A stretch of 64,000 nucleotides of DNA from Myxococcales bacterium (GTDB lineage: Bacteria; Myxococcota_A; UBA9160; UBA4427): positions 227,443-291,442 of the forward strand of contig DUCN01000042.1 of the NCBI GenBank assembly GCA_012959805.1, in the 5' to 3' direction. Shown piece by piece: positions 1 through 10,200 of this stretch. The translations under genes and the position numbers were made by a program. Every line of letters begins with the position of its first letter. Positions within the stretch are counted from its first letter, which is position 1. The notes beneath the pieces are model-generated. The model made no database searches. It worked only from the letters and a program-made list of their open reading frames with translations, and was not told where the DNA came from.

Positions 1-19
1 ACTGACTTCCTTGGAGCCG

Positions 20-73
20 GGAACCCTTCGGGTTCCGTCGAGTTCCCCCAACTCAAAGAGTTGGGGGAACTCG
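20..73. terminator. Two tandem perfect hairpins downstream of the rubrerythrin gene (7-bp stem 20-36; 16-bp stem 39-54/58-73)
   Basis: GGAACCC-TTC-GGGTTCC followed by CGAGTTCCCCCAACTC-AAA-GAGTTGGGGGAACTCG, read directly; about 50 nt past the stop of the minus-strand rubrerythrin gene; no clear T-run. Confidence 0.55.
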
Positions 74-122
74 CGCGCATCGCTCAGTACGAGTTGCGAG
101 TTGGAACGGTGGGGTGGGCGGG

Positions 123-548
<426 letters not shown>

Positions 549-570
549 CTTGATTCCCTCCTTCTCTTGG

Positions 571-600
571 TTATTCGTGGTTGTTCATGGTTGTTCATGG
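571..600. repeat. Three head-to-tail 10-bp repeats in the PerR-rubrerythrin spacer
   Basis: TTATTCGTGG / TTGTTCATGG / TTGTTCATGG in contiguous 10-bp phase. Confidence 0.8.
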
Positions 601-607
601 TCACTAT

Positions 608-1066
608 TCATGATTCAGGATCTGCACACTCCAGGCAGATTCCGGAAATGGAAATCGAGACGCGAGCCGGCTGATGGCCGTAGTCGCGAACAAGTTTCTG
701 TTTCAGTCCACGCGGCTCTGGAATCTCGATATCGAGAATCCGGCCACATCGTTCGCACGCGAAATGATGATGCCTGGACAGATTTCCATCGTAACGAGTC
801 GCCCCGGAAGAAACCTTCACCTCTTCGAGATCACCGTCCTCGACCAGAACTTCGAGATTTCGATAGACCGTACCCAGCGAAAGACCGGCTAGAACAGGCT
901 CGAGACCCTGATAAATTTCATTCGCCGTCGGATGCGTATCCGTCGCCCGCACCCAATCCAGGATCTGGTCGCGCTGGCGCGAACGATTTCGGCGCGGCAG
1001 CGCCGAATCTTCAGGGGGGGTTGGGTTCACGCTCCGAGCATAGAGTGCCGGGTCACCGACCCGCAA
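608..1066 (-). CDS. Fur/PerR-family transcriptional regulator
   Basis: Winged-helix pattern (HPTANEIYQGLEP...LGTVYRNLEVLVEDG), H-rich RHHHFACERCGRI, second C..C near the C-terminus. Confidence 0.9.
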   Translation of the reverse strand: MRVGDPALYARSVNPTPPEDSALPRRNRSRQRDQILDWVRATDTHPTANEIYQGLEPVLAGLSLGTVYRNLEVLVEDGDLEEVKVSSGATRYDGNLSRHHHFACERCGRILDIEIPEPRGLKQKLVRDYGHQPARVSISISGICLECADPES

Positions 1067-1258
1067 GATAAAATAGGAAGAATTCCTGATTTTGAAGACC
1101 GCGGCGGAGCAGGAAAAGAATCGCTCGAACCGAGCGAGCTGAGGGATCGGAATGACTCGGGTGCTAAGTTGCGTCTACCGCACCGCAGGTCTTCCGAGCA
1201 CACCCATTCGGTCATGCGAATTCGGCCCATTCCCAATGATGCGAGAGAGAAAGAGAAG

Positions 1259-4200
1259 ATGATCTCGACCGACAGAGTGCCTAGCCAAGCCTTCTGGGCC
1301 CTCGCATTCGCTCTGACTTGCTTCGTTCTTTTTTTGGCCCGACCGGTGGCCGCAGAAGACTTCACGGTCAACACGACCGCGGATAGCGGTGCTGGCAGCC
1401 TTCGTCAGGGAATTACCGATTCGAATGACGCACCGGACATGGACAATACAATCAACTTCGAGGGTTTCGAGGCTGGAAGCGAATCAACATTCCTGCTCGG
1501 CGCACCAGTGCTCGAGGTCGACGGAACCCTGGTCCTCAATGGAACGGGTTCGGGAGGCCTCGATATCCGAGGTGACGGAACGAACTTATTGAGCGTCGAT
1601 CGAGGCGGTCAACTTCAACTAAACGACATCTCGTTCTCGGCTGGCGAGCTCTCGCTGGGTAGCTCCTCTAGCCTAACGTTCGATGTCACGGGCGACACCA
1701 TCACGATCAGCGACACCATCACCGAAACTGGGACCAATGCCGCAGCGGTTATAAAATCGGGCGCTGGGACACTCATCCTAACCGGAGAGAATACTTTCAC
1801 CGGCGTCACCCAGATCAATCAAGGCACACTCGAAGTCACAACCTCTGCGATCAGCATGGACGTGGGAACACGACGCGACACCATCCTGCGCTTCTCCGAA
1901 ACTCCGGACCAGGAATACGGCGGTAGGATCTCCGGGGCAGGAGCTGTCGAAAAGAGCGGAGCAGGTACCTTGACGTTGACCGGCACCAACAACTACGAGG
2001 GCGGCACGACGATCAATGACGGCAAGCTGATGGGGACCCCAGATTCGATTCAAGGCAACATCGCAATCAACTCAGGGGCCGCCCTCGAAATTACCGACAT
2101 TTCTGACCGAACGTTTGTCGGCTCGATCACTGGCGCGGGAATGTTTGTAAAATCGGGCACCGGCATCCTGACTTTGGACCCGACCTCCGACCCCAACTCC
2201 TGGTCCCAAGGACAAGTAACGGACGGCACGCTCCAGGGAGATGCCGCCGCGATCTCCGGAAACGTGAATATATTTCCTACGGCAACGCTGGCCATCAACC
2301 AAACCGGAACGGCGAACCTTAGCGGAAACCTCCGTGGTGCAGGTAAATTTGAAAAACTCGGCGACGGCACCCTCACGCTGACCGGAAACAACTCCGGCCT
2401 AACAAATACTTCGGCCGATGCGATCATGGTGAGGGAAGGAAGTTTGATCGGAAACACATCGAGTCTTCCAACGAACTTCCAGCTTCAAATGGGGACTTCG
2501 CTGATGTTCAACCAGTCGGTCGCCGGAACCTACGACAACACGATCAGCGGCAACGGGAACTTCATCAAAACAGGTTCCGGCACGCTTACATTGAGCGGTG
2601 TTCAGACCTACACCGGCTCGACGACGATCAGCGCCGGGCGTCTCAACGTCGACGGGCTCGAAACACTCAACACCACAGTCGCGAGCGGGGCAACGCTTGG
2701 AGGAACCGGCAGCATCAACGGTGATGTCCTGAATTCCGGACGAATCGCCCCGGGCACCTCGATCGGAACGCTCCAGGTCGACAGCATCTCTTTTTTACCG
2801 GGCTCGGTTCTCGAGATCGAGATCGATCCCAGTGGCGCGACGGATCTACTCGACGTCGAAGGGCAGGCAGATCTCGCCGACGCTGCTTTAGACCTCAGAA
2901 TCGGAATCGGAACCTATACGAATGCATCCTTTACGATTGTGGAAGCGCAAGCGGGCACGGAAGTCGACATCCCTTCGGTTGCACTCGACTTCCCACTTCT
3001 CGACATCGTTCTGGAGCAGTCGGAGTCGCGCAATGCTCTCGTCCTCACTGTCGACTCGACCGGAGAGGACATCGGCGATGTCGCGACGACGCCGAATCAG
3101 CGCGCTGTCGGAAATGCACTCGATGAGGAAACACCGGCAGACGGGACCGATCTGAAATTGGTGATCGATGCTTTTTCCACTCTCCAAAGGCCTGAGTTCG
3201 AGGCTGCCCTTGATTCTCTTTCGGGCGAGACCCTCACCCAGTTCGCGACCGCACGATTCGAACTCGCGGACCGCTTTGATTTTTCCCTGCATTCCCGACT
3301 GCGAAACGCAAGCGACGCGCTGGATGTCTCACGACGCCGCCGAGGCCGACGGCGAAAAACATCCATGGGACTTCCTGGGCTCAGTGCCGCCAGCACCCGT
3401 CCGGTCACTCCACAGATCGACTTTTGGTCCGAGCCCTTCGCAGTCTTTGGAGGCATCACTGGTCATCAAGGTGAGAGTGATGTCGACTACACCGTCTTTG
3501 GTGGCGCCCTCGGTGTCGAGACCCACCCCTTCCCCTCCAAGACGAACGAACTTCGCAACATTCGCCTAGGTGCGGCTTTCGCTTATGGCCGAAGCAAATT
3601 GAAATTCGACGACCGGACTGGAAGCGGCACCGCAGATTCTTATATGGGCGCCCTGTATGGTGGATGGTCCAATGATCGATTCCGAGCGGCTCTTTCGGGT
3701 CGCCTTGCCTACTCGGATATGGACAGCAAACGAAGGATTGTCGTTGGCACGTTGGATCGAAAGGCCAAGGCCGATTTCAACGGACTCGATCTAGGAACTC
3801 GCGTCGAAGTCGGCGGAAAATGGATTTCGAACGAAGTGTTCGTGCTCGAAAGTTACGGAGGTCTCGACTATGCGCATCTGCAGCGCTCGTCGATTCGAGA
3901 ACGGGGCGCGACTTCCATCAATCTGCGCATCGATCGTGAGAAGCTCGAGACGCTCCGGTTCAACTTCGGTACGCGACTCGTCGCTCTCTTCGACCTCGAT
4001 GCGGACACCTGGATACTGCCCGAGATTCGAGCGGAATGGCATCATCAGTTCTTAGATCGCGACCGAGCGATCGACGCGAACTTCGCTGGTGCCACCGCGA
4101 ATCCCGGCTTCAAGATTCGGGGAGCGGATCTTCCACCAAACTCGGCCAGCGTCGGCGTGGGCTGGACCGTTCGGACGCGTTCCGGCTTCGAGGCCGCCAT

Positions 4201-4273
4201 CAACTACGATCTTGGAATCGATACAGATCGCCTCGCCAATGCCATCGGACTTCGCATCGCCACCTATTGGTAG
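1259..4273 (+). CDS. Autotransporter (type V secretion) with passenger repeats and C-terminal beta-barrel
   Basis: Signal peptide ending ARPVAAED; repeated GAGTLTLTGxNxYxGGTTIxxG motifs; C-terminal barrel-like region ending in aromatic W; start chosen before the signal peptide (longer ORF begins at 932). Confidence 0.85.
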   Translation: MISTDRVPSQAFWALAFALTCFVLFLARPVAAEDFTVNTTADSGAGSLRQGITDSNDAPDMDNTINFEGFEAGSESTFLLGAPVLEVDGTLVLNGTGSGGLDIRGDGTNLLSVDRGGQLQLNDISFSAGELSLGSSSSLTFDVTGDTITISDTITETGTNAAAVIKSGAGTLILTGENTFTGVTQINQGTLEVTTSAISMDVGTRRDTILRFSETPDQEYGGRISGAGAVEKSGAGTLTLTGTNNYEGGTTINDGKLMGTPDSIQGNIAINSGAALEITDISDRTFVGSITGAGMFVKSGTGILTLDPTSDPNSWSQGQVTDGTLQGDAAAISGNVNIFPTATLAINQTGTANLSGNLRGAGKFEKLGDGTLTLTGNNSGLTNTSADAIMVREGSLIGNTSSLPTNFQLQMGTSLMFNQSVAGTYDNTISGNGNFIKTGSGTLTLSGVQTYTGSTTISAGRLNVDGLETLNTTVASGATLGGTGSINGDVLNSGRIAPGTSIGTLQVDSISFLPGSVLEIEIDPSGATDLLDVEGQADLADAALDLRIGIGTYTNASFTIVEAQAGTEVDIPSVALDFPLLDIVLEQSESRNALVLTVDSTGEDIGDVATTPNQRAVGNALDEETPADGTDLKLVIDAFSTLQRPEFEAALDSLSGETLTQFATARFELADRFDFSLHSRLRNASDALDVSRRRRGRRRKTSMGLPGLSAASTRPVTPQIDFWSEPFAVFGGITGHQGESDVDYTVFGGALGVETHPFPSKTNELRNIRLGAAFAYGRSKLKFDDRTGSGTADSYMGALYGGWSNDRFRAALSGRLAYSDMDSKRRIVVGTLDRKAKADFNGLDLGTRVEVGGKWISNEVFVLESYGGLDYAHLQRSSIRERGATSINLRIDREKLETLRFNFGTRLVALFDLDADTWILPEIRAEWHHQFLDRDRAIDANFAGATANPGFKIRGADLPPNSASVGVGWTVRTRSGFEAAINYDLGIDTDRLANAIGLRIATYW

Positions 4274-4476
4274 AGTCGATGGATCGGTCGCGCGCACTCA
4301 ACTCCTGGCCAAGACGACGGATGCCGACGACCCCATGAGTCAGCTGAAAGCGGCGCTTTCCAAAAACGGCGGTCATGCGTTCGAGATCCACTCCTAAACG
4401 CTACGGAGCGTCATGCTGGGCGGACTCGCGAATCTTCGTCATATCCGCTCCCTTCTACGCGATGCCCTCGGGACAA

Positions 4477-5310
4477 TCATTGGGCGATACGCGTCACGCT
4501 CGATCCACGAACCCAGACCTCGCGACCACTGAACAGACGAATCCTTGTCCATTCCTGCCGATGTTCGAGAATTTCAACCTCGGCCCCGGCCGGGAGTGGC
4601 TCCGGAAGCGCCAGGGCTGAGAGTCGGGAATCCGCGGAGCGTGCAAGCGTTTCGCCCGCAGTCACGACAGCGCCACGCCCCGTCTGCGAACCCTGATCGA
4701 ATAACACGGACGCGAGAAGAAGCGCCCATGCAGCAGCCCCCAACACGGCCAAGCCGCGCCACGCACCCTCTCTGCGTCGATTCGAAATGGCCAGACATCC
4801 CGCGGCGAGCAGAAAGAAAGCAGCCGCAAGGTTTGCACGCTGAACGGCCGGAATCTTTCGATAGAAGAAGAGAACCTGTGACCGGTCACTCGAATCCGGC
4901 CGTGAAACCCAGCTCGGAAGCAGCCCGCGAACGTAAGTGAGATTCTGAAGTGCCGTCGTCACCTCAGGATCCAGTAATAGCGCCCTGCGATAGGCCAATA
5001 CGGCTACACCGATCTCTTCAGACTGCAAGGCCGCGTTTCCCAGATTCGTCAGGAGCGCCGCGTTCCAAGCTCCGGACTCGAGCAGCGATGCGAAGCCAGC
5101 TTCCGCCTCCGAAAAATTCGCGATTCGAGAATCACGATTCGAATCCTCGAGCGCGCGCGCATAGAAAGTGAGCGCCCGCTCCAAGCGCAGCTCTTGATCG
5201 GTCGCGTCCTGCAGCTCCGCGTGAACTGGGAAAGCCAGCGTCATCGCCGCACCGAGTACTGAGATCAAAACCAACACTTCGAATGCGGCGCGCTTTGCCA
5301 ATGTCGTCAT
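4477..5310 (-). CDS. BatE-like TPR protein with C-terminal SH3-like domain
   Basis: Signal peptide, TPR-like repeats (LLTNLGNAALQSEEIGVAVLAYRRALLLDP), two TMs, C-terminal SH3b-like EWTRIRLFSGREVWVRGSSV; position in Bat operon. Confidence 0.7.
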   Translation of the reverse strand: MTTLAKRAAFEVLVLISVLGAAMTLAFPVHAELQDATDQELRLERALTFYARALEDSNRDSRIANFSEAEAGFASLLESGAWNAALLTNLGNAALQSEEIGVAVLAYRRALLLDPEVTTALQNLTYVRGLLPSWVSRPDSSDRSQVLFFYRKIPAVQRANLAAAFFLLAAGCLAISNRRREGAWRGLAVLGAAAWALLLASVLFDQGSQTGRGAVVTAGETLARSADSRLSALALPEPLPAGAEVEILEHRQEWTRIRLFSGREVWVRGSSVTRIAQ

Positions 5311-7280
5311 GATCCGGACCCACCCGATTGCCCTGGGCCTGACTTCGATCGTTCGGCAACCAGATTCACCGCTCGTTCACGCAAGGAGTCCGGCACCTGT
5401 CCCGATACTTGCTCGCGTGCCGTGGAGGCCCCAGCTCCCGCTGCGAATCGGAGCGTGTCACATTCCGCGATCAGCGCATCCAGGTCCTGACTCGCCTCTT
5501 CCGGAAGTTCAGCGACCAATTCCCGCAGCACTCGACCCAACGCCGCCGCACCCGCCTCCTTTGGGAGGCCGAACGCGGTCAACAACTCTCGCTCGACCCG
5601 CTTGAAGACCCTTGCGCGATGCAGGAGCGCAGGATTGATCGCCCGTCGCCGAGCATCAAAGACTGCGAATAGAAGCACCGCGAGTCCCGTTCCATAAAGC
5701 CCAATCGCGAGCGGCCGATTTCCGCCCACTACGCGATCATCTCGCAGCAGTCGTGCCGGGTCGCGTTCAACCGCCAAATTCGCTGCCGACATAGCAAGAG
5801 ACGACCTTCGAATGGTCGCGCCTCCCGAAATTTCGTCCGGCAAGGTACCGCTAATCACAGTCGAGTCGGTCGGAAGCATCGCGCCTGGCCGAGGGTCGGT
5901 CGGACTGCCCGGCAACGAAGCCGATCGCTGTTCTGGCCTTCGGGCCACCGCATCGGCGCCAATGACCTCGGCCGCGCCGACCGAAAGGGCGATCGGCCGA
6001 GAGGTCGTCGTCTGAAAACTTCGCGTTTCGGCATCGAACCACGAATACGCCAGTGCCGGAATTTCTCGAACCCCCGCATCCAGCACACGAAGCACAACGT
6101 CGAAATGTTTCCCGTCGTCATCGACAATTCCGGCAGGCGAATCCTCTGGAATTCGAAAATGTTCCGAGTCCAATAGACCTGCCGCATCGAGCGGCGGCAA
6201 GCTCGCACTCGACAGGTCGCCGTCACCGCGCAGCAAAAACGAAAGTGCGATCGGCTCGCCCAACTGAACGACGCTGCGATCCGCGGTGACTTCCAGACTG
6301 AATCCCACACCCACCGCCCCCGCAAAACTCTCCGGTCGACCTTGTTTGGGAACCTCACCGACTTCGATCCGAATCGGATCACCAGCCGCCATCAACTTCT
6401 CCGTCGAAGTCGCACGCCGCTGATTAAAGACATCGCGCCGAAAGCCTACGCCTCGACTAATAAAGACCGTCGCGGGGGCCGCCTCGATCGCCTCCGCCGA
6501 AACAGCAATCATCGTGCGCTCGGCCCGGATCGTCAGCATCGGTCGCCCTCGAATGACGCTCTCTCGAGAACTTGCCGAGAGCATGAGGACGCCGGATTCG
6601 GTCTGAATCTCAAGTTGGGTATCCGGATTCGCGGACGGCTCGTCGATAAAGCGCAGCGTCGACAAATCGAAGAGCGGCACATGGATCTGGTAGGACACGA
6701 GATCGCGCTGGGTCTCACGAGCGATTTGAAACTCGATGACGATTGGAACTTTTTGCCCAACAAAAATCGGCCCAGTGGGAATCTGAAGATCGATGCCTAC
6801 GCGATTCGTCGTCGGAACGCCGCTGATCTCCAGTTCGAAACTTCTCGTGCTTTCCGAAACGCCCGCCTGGCTCACCAGGAACTCGGGAATTCGAGCCCGC
6901 CCCTTTCGCGTCCCCGTAAACTCGTAGCGATACACAAAGGTCACTTCATGCACGCGAGTTATCTTGCCATTAATGATCGAGATCGAAGTCGACGTGCTCG
7001 GCGAAATGCCCGACAAGCGAAGAACGCCACCCCCGTACACCCCGGTCGAGATCTCAGGCGCGGGCTCCTCCTGAAAGTTCGTTGCCACGACCTGAATCTC
7101 GAAGGCTTCACCGACATAATAGGGACCATGCGCGACCTGAACCCGAGCGGCGGGTGCTTCTGCAGCCGGCGCCGCCGTCACCCCTCCGAGAAAGACTAGG
7201 CCCAGCGCGAGAAGAACACAGAGTTTCGCCCCTGCACGCATCAACGCATTCTTTCGCGGCTGCACTATTCGTCTCACCAA
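5307..7280 (-). CDS. BatD-like (oxygen tolerance) membrane protein
   Basis: 657 aa; signal peptide, Ig-like beta-rich repeats (YYVGEAFEIQV, GPIFVGQKVPIVIEF), C-terminal TM; operon context. Confidence 0.75.
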   Translation of the reverse strand: MVRRIVQPRKNALMRAGAKLCVLLALGLVFLGGVTAAPAAEAPAARVQVAHGPYYVGEAFEIQVVATNFQEEPAPEISTGVYGGGVLRLSGISPSTSTSISIINGKITRVHEVTFVYRYEFTGTRKGRARIPEFLVSQAGVSESTRSFELEISGVPTTNRVGIDLQIPTGPIFVGQKVPIVIEFQIARETQRDLVSYQIHVPLFDLSTLRFIDEPSANPDTQLEIQTESGVLMLSASSRESVIRGRPMLTIRAERTMIAVSAEAIEAAPATVFISRGVGFRRDVFNQRRATSTEKLMAAGDPIRIEVGEVPKQGRPESFAGAVGVGFSLEVTADRSVVQLGEPIALSFLLRGDGDLSSASLPPLDAAGLLDSEHFRIPEDSPAGIVDDDGKHFDVVLRVLDAGVREIPALAYSWFDAETRSFQTTTSRPIALSVGAAEVIGADAVARRPEQRSASLPGSPTDPRPGAMLPTDSTVISGTLPDEISGGATIRRSSLAMSAANLAVERDPARLLRDDRVVGGNRPLAIGLYGTGLAVLLFAVFDARRRAINPALLHRARVFKRVERELLTAFGLPKEAGAAALGRVLRELVAELPEEASQDLDALIAECDTLRFAAGAGASTAREQVSGQVPDSLRERAVNLVAERSKSGPGQSGGSGS

Positions 7281-10200
7281 TCTTTTTCCACCGGCTGGGC
7301 TCGGCGCTGCTGCTTGCGACGATCCAGATCTCGGCGACGCTCGGCCTCACGATCCCGCACACCTTGGAGCAGCTGCGACGGGTCGTCCATCCTTTCCTCG
7401 TCGGAAGTTTCGGAGTCTTGCTCGCCCTCTCCCGAATTCGGATCCTCTTGTGGATCCGAGTCATCGCCCTCGCCACTCTCGTCATTCTCGGACTCATCGG
7501 ACTCGTCAGGGGGAGACTCTTCTGGCGGAGGCGATAGCAGCGCGAGCGCCTCCTTCAGGTCCAGGGTCGCCAGCGTTTGTTGCGGCAGCGCTGGTTCGAT
7601 CGGAAGACCATCGTCTTGAAGCGTCTCGCCCGCCGCGCTCATGGCAAGCCCTGCCGAGGCAACGTACTCCGCCGCCTTTTGGATTCTCAAAGCATCCGCC
7701 TGCGCGTCGGGCCCCGCTTCTTCTGAAGGCGCGGCCGCCATTTCCTCCGCTTGCCCGCGTAGCGCATCCGCGATCTGGTCCGCGCGCGATCTGAGTTCAC
7801 CCTGTTGGTCGACTAACACAGAGGCTCGCATACGCGTATCGGGCCCGCGAAGGAATCCATCGACCGTCTCCTTGACCGGCGATTCGGGAGCGCTTGCCTC
7901 CTGGTTCGGCGAGATCTCGACCGGATCCGCTTCGAGATCCTTCGTCGACTCCGCAACCGAAAGAGCGGCCGCATCCTGGGTCTGGTCCTGAAGTTCGACC
8001 TGATCGGCCGCGAGCTTGCGGACATGTTCGGCAATCGTGAAGAAGAGACTGCGAAGTGCATCGAGCTGTTTGGCAGCGCGCGCAGCCGACTCCTGCACCC
8101 CCGGCCAATCTGCACGATCCGCTTCGTCCACTCGCCGGATCGCGTCGGTCGCTTCCATCATGGCACCCGAGGCAAGCGCGAGACGCTGACGCGCGAGATC
8201 GAATCGCTGCACCTCGAGCTCGGCGGGGTCCGGTTCATCCCCTTCAGCCCCGGCTTGCGGCACTGCACTTCCGGCACTCGCATTCGCCTCGATCTCGGCC
8301 AGACGACTCCGTTCTTCGCGATCGAGAAGGCCCTCGAGTCGAAGCGCACGCGCCTGATTCTTCTCTTGAATTGCCTCGATGGTCTTCCTTGCCTGCCCCA
8401 AATCGACACCGTGGCCGCCGTCCGCACGATCCTCCGCCGACACCACCGCCTCGGCGCTAACCGCAATCTGGCTTTCATCGGCGAAGGTCACATTCAAGAC
8501 CTGTCGCAGATCGAAGAAGCTTTCCCGCGCAGCCGCCAACGCCGTGCCCGCTGCGACCTCTCCTTCGAGGGCCGCCGGAAAGCGCTTCTGCCCTATATCC
8601 GAACTCACGCGGCCCATCGCCCGCGCCGCTTCTCCGACCAGAGGGGCGGCCTCTATCAGAGCAAGCCTCTGCGCCATCTCCCCTTCGTCAACATCTTCGC
8701 CTGGCATCGCAGAGTCCGATGATGTGCCGAATGGGCCCTCGGCCATGGACTGCTCGGCTGCCTTCGATGCCGCATCAAAGCGAGCGGCTAACTCGTCAAT
8801 GCGCGCCTGAATCTGAAGACTCTCGTCTTCCGCTGCTTCGGGTGTCACGTGCGCGGGAAGTGCCCCGGCTTCGGAAAGGCCCTCACCAGACAGGTCAAGC
8901 GTTGTTCTGGCAAGCCCGCCGACTTCGGCGAGAAGAATGTCGATCTGCTCGACGGGATCTCGCAACTGATCCCGCGCGCGCTTCAAGAATCCCAGCGCCG
9001 CCGACCCACGCCGATAGGCGCGCTCTGCTCGACGCTGCCGAAGTTGCCTGCGGGTCTGCCCCATTCGATCGATGGACTGATCCAGATAGTCGAGAACCCC
9101 TTCGAGCTGCCCCCCACGCAGAACGTCCTCGGGCGTCTTCTGCTCTTCGGCCACGGCGAGAATACGCTGATACTCTCGCTCCACACGCTCAGCCAGGGTC
9201 GTTGCTTCGGAGAGCAGGATTCGCTGACTACTGGCCGACTGCCTAAATGCAGGGCGCAGAGTTTCCGCCGCATCGAGTTCGCCCAGGCGACCGACCTGTG
9301 CGAGAAGCGCCGCCGAGTCCAAGATGCGCTCTCGCTGTTCAAGAATCATCGCGTCGATCTCGGATTCGAGGTCACCCTCGGTTTTCTGGGCGATCTCGTC
9401 CGCCAGGATCAGCGCCCGACGCAATGTCACATCGAGATTGTGGCGTGGGTCCGTTTCGTCCGGTCTGGCTGCCGCCGCCTTGCGAAACCAATCCGCCGCC
9501 TCATAGAGCGAATCGAGGGCCTCAGCGGAGTGACCATCCCCCTCGGCCAACAGCGTGTCCGCACGCGCGACCGCAGCCATACCGAGATTGTAGGTCGCCG
9601 CATAACGAAGCTCGGCGTCGTCCGTCGCGTCCCGGCGCGCATCCCGAAGCAGCGCAGTCGCCGCAATCGGATCACCGCGACCCAGTTGTTCATTGGCCCG
9701 ATTGAATCTTTGCCTGGGATCGTCCGTGGATTCCTTCGCTTGGGAGCCGGCCTCATCGTCTGCGACGAGCGGCGTCTCCAAAAATGCCTCCTCGCCGATC
9801 GGCGCAGATGTCTGTTGCTGCGTCTGGGCGTGTGCCCAAGGCGCAGGCATTGCGAATGCGAAGATCATCAACATCGAAGTCGCAAGCTGTGCCTTCCGGG
9901 ATCGGCCACGAGACGCGACCGATGAAATCGACACCGCGCCGATCAAGCTGACGAGGGCTAATAATACGAAGAACTGATAGGCCTCATCCCGAATCGTTCG
10001 TCCACGTTCATCGAGCTGGCCACGCGTCAGATCGGCGATATGCGCTTCATAGATCGAGGCCAAATCGAGAACCCCTGTACCAGCGGGCACGTAAGCTCCA
10101 TCCGTCGCCAATGCGATCTCGCGCAGCAGATCGCCATCCAACCGACTCACGACTGGACGCCCTTCCCCATCGCGCAGCAGGGTCCTTGCTCCCGTCTTCG

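Noticed and set aside
4346-4360. GAAAGC-GGC-GCTTTC hairpin followed by A-run between the autotransporter and BatE genes
   Set aside because: 6-bp stem and a T-run on the wrong side for a terminator in either direction.
8024-9925. Long plus-strand ORFs (232 aa, 358 aa) opposite the BatB-C fusion
   Set aside because: Arg/Pro-rich shadow translations, no start context or domain; the minus-strand frame is continuous for 1216 aa.
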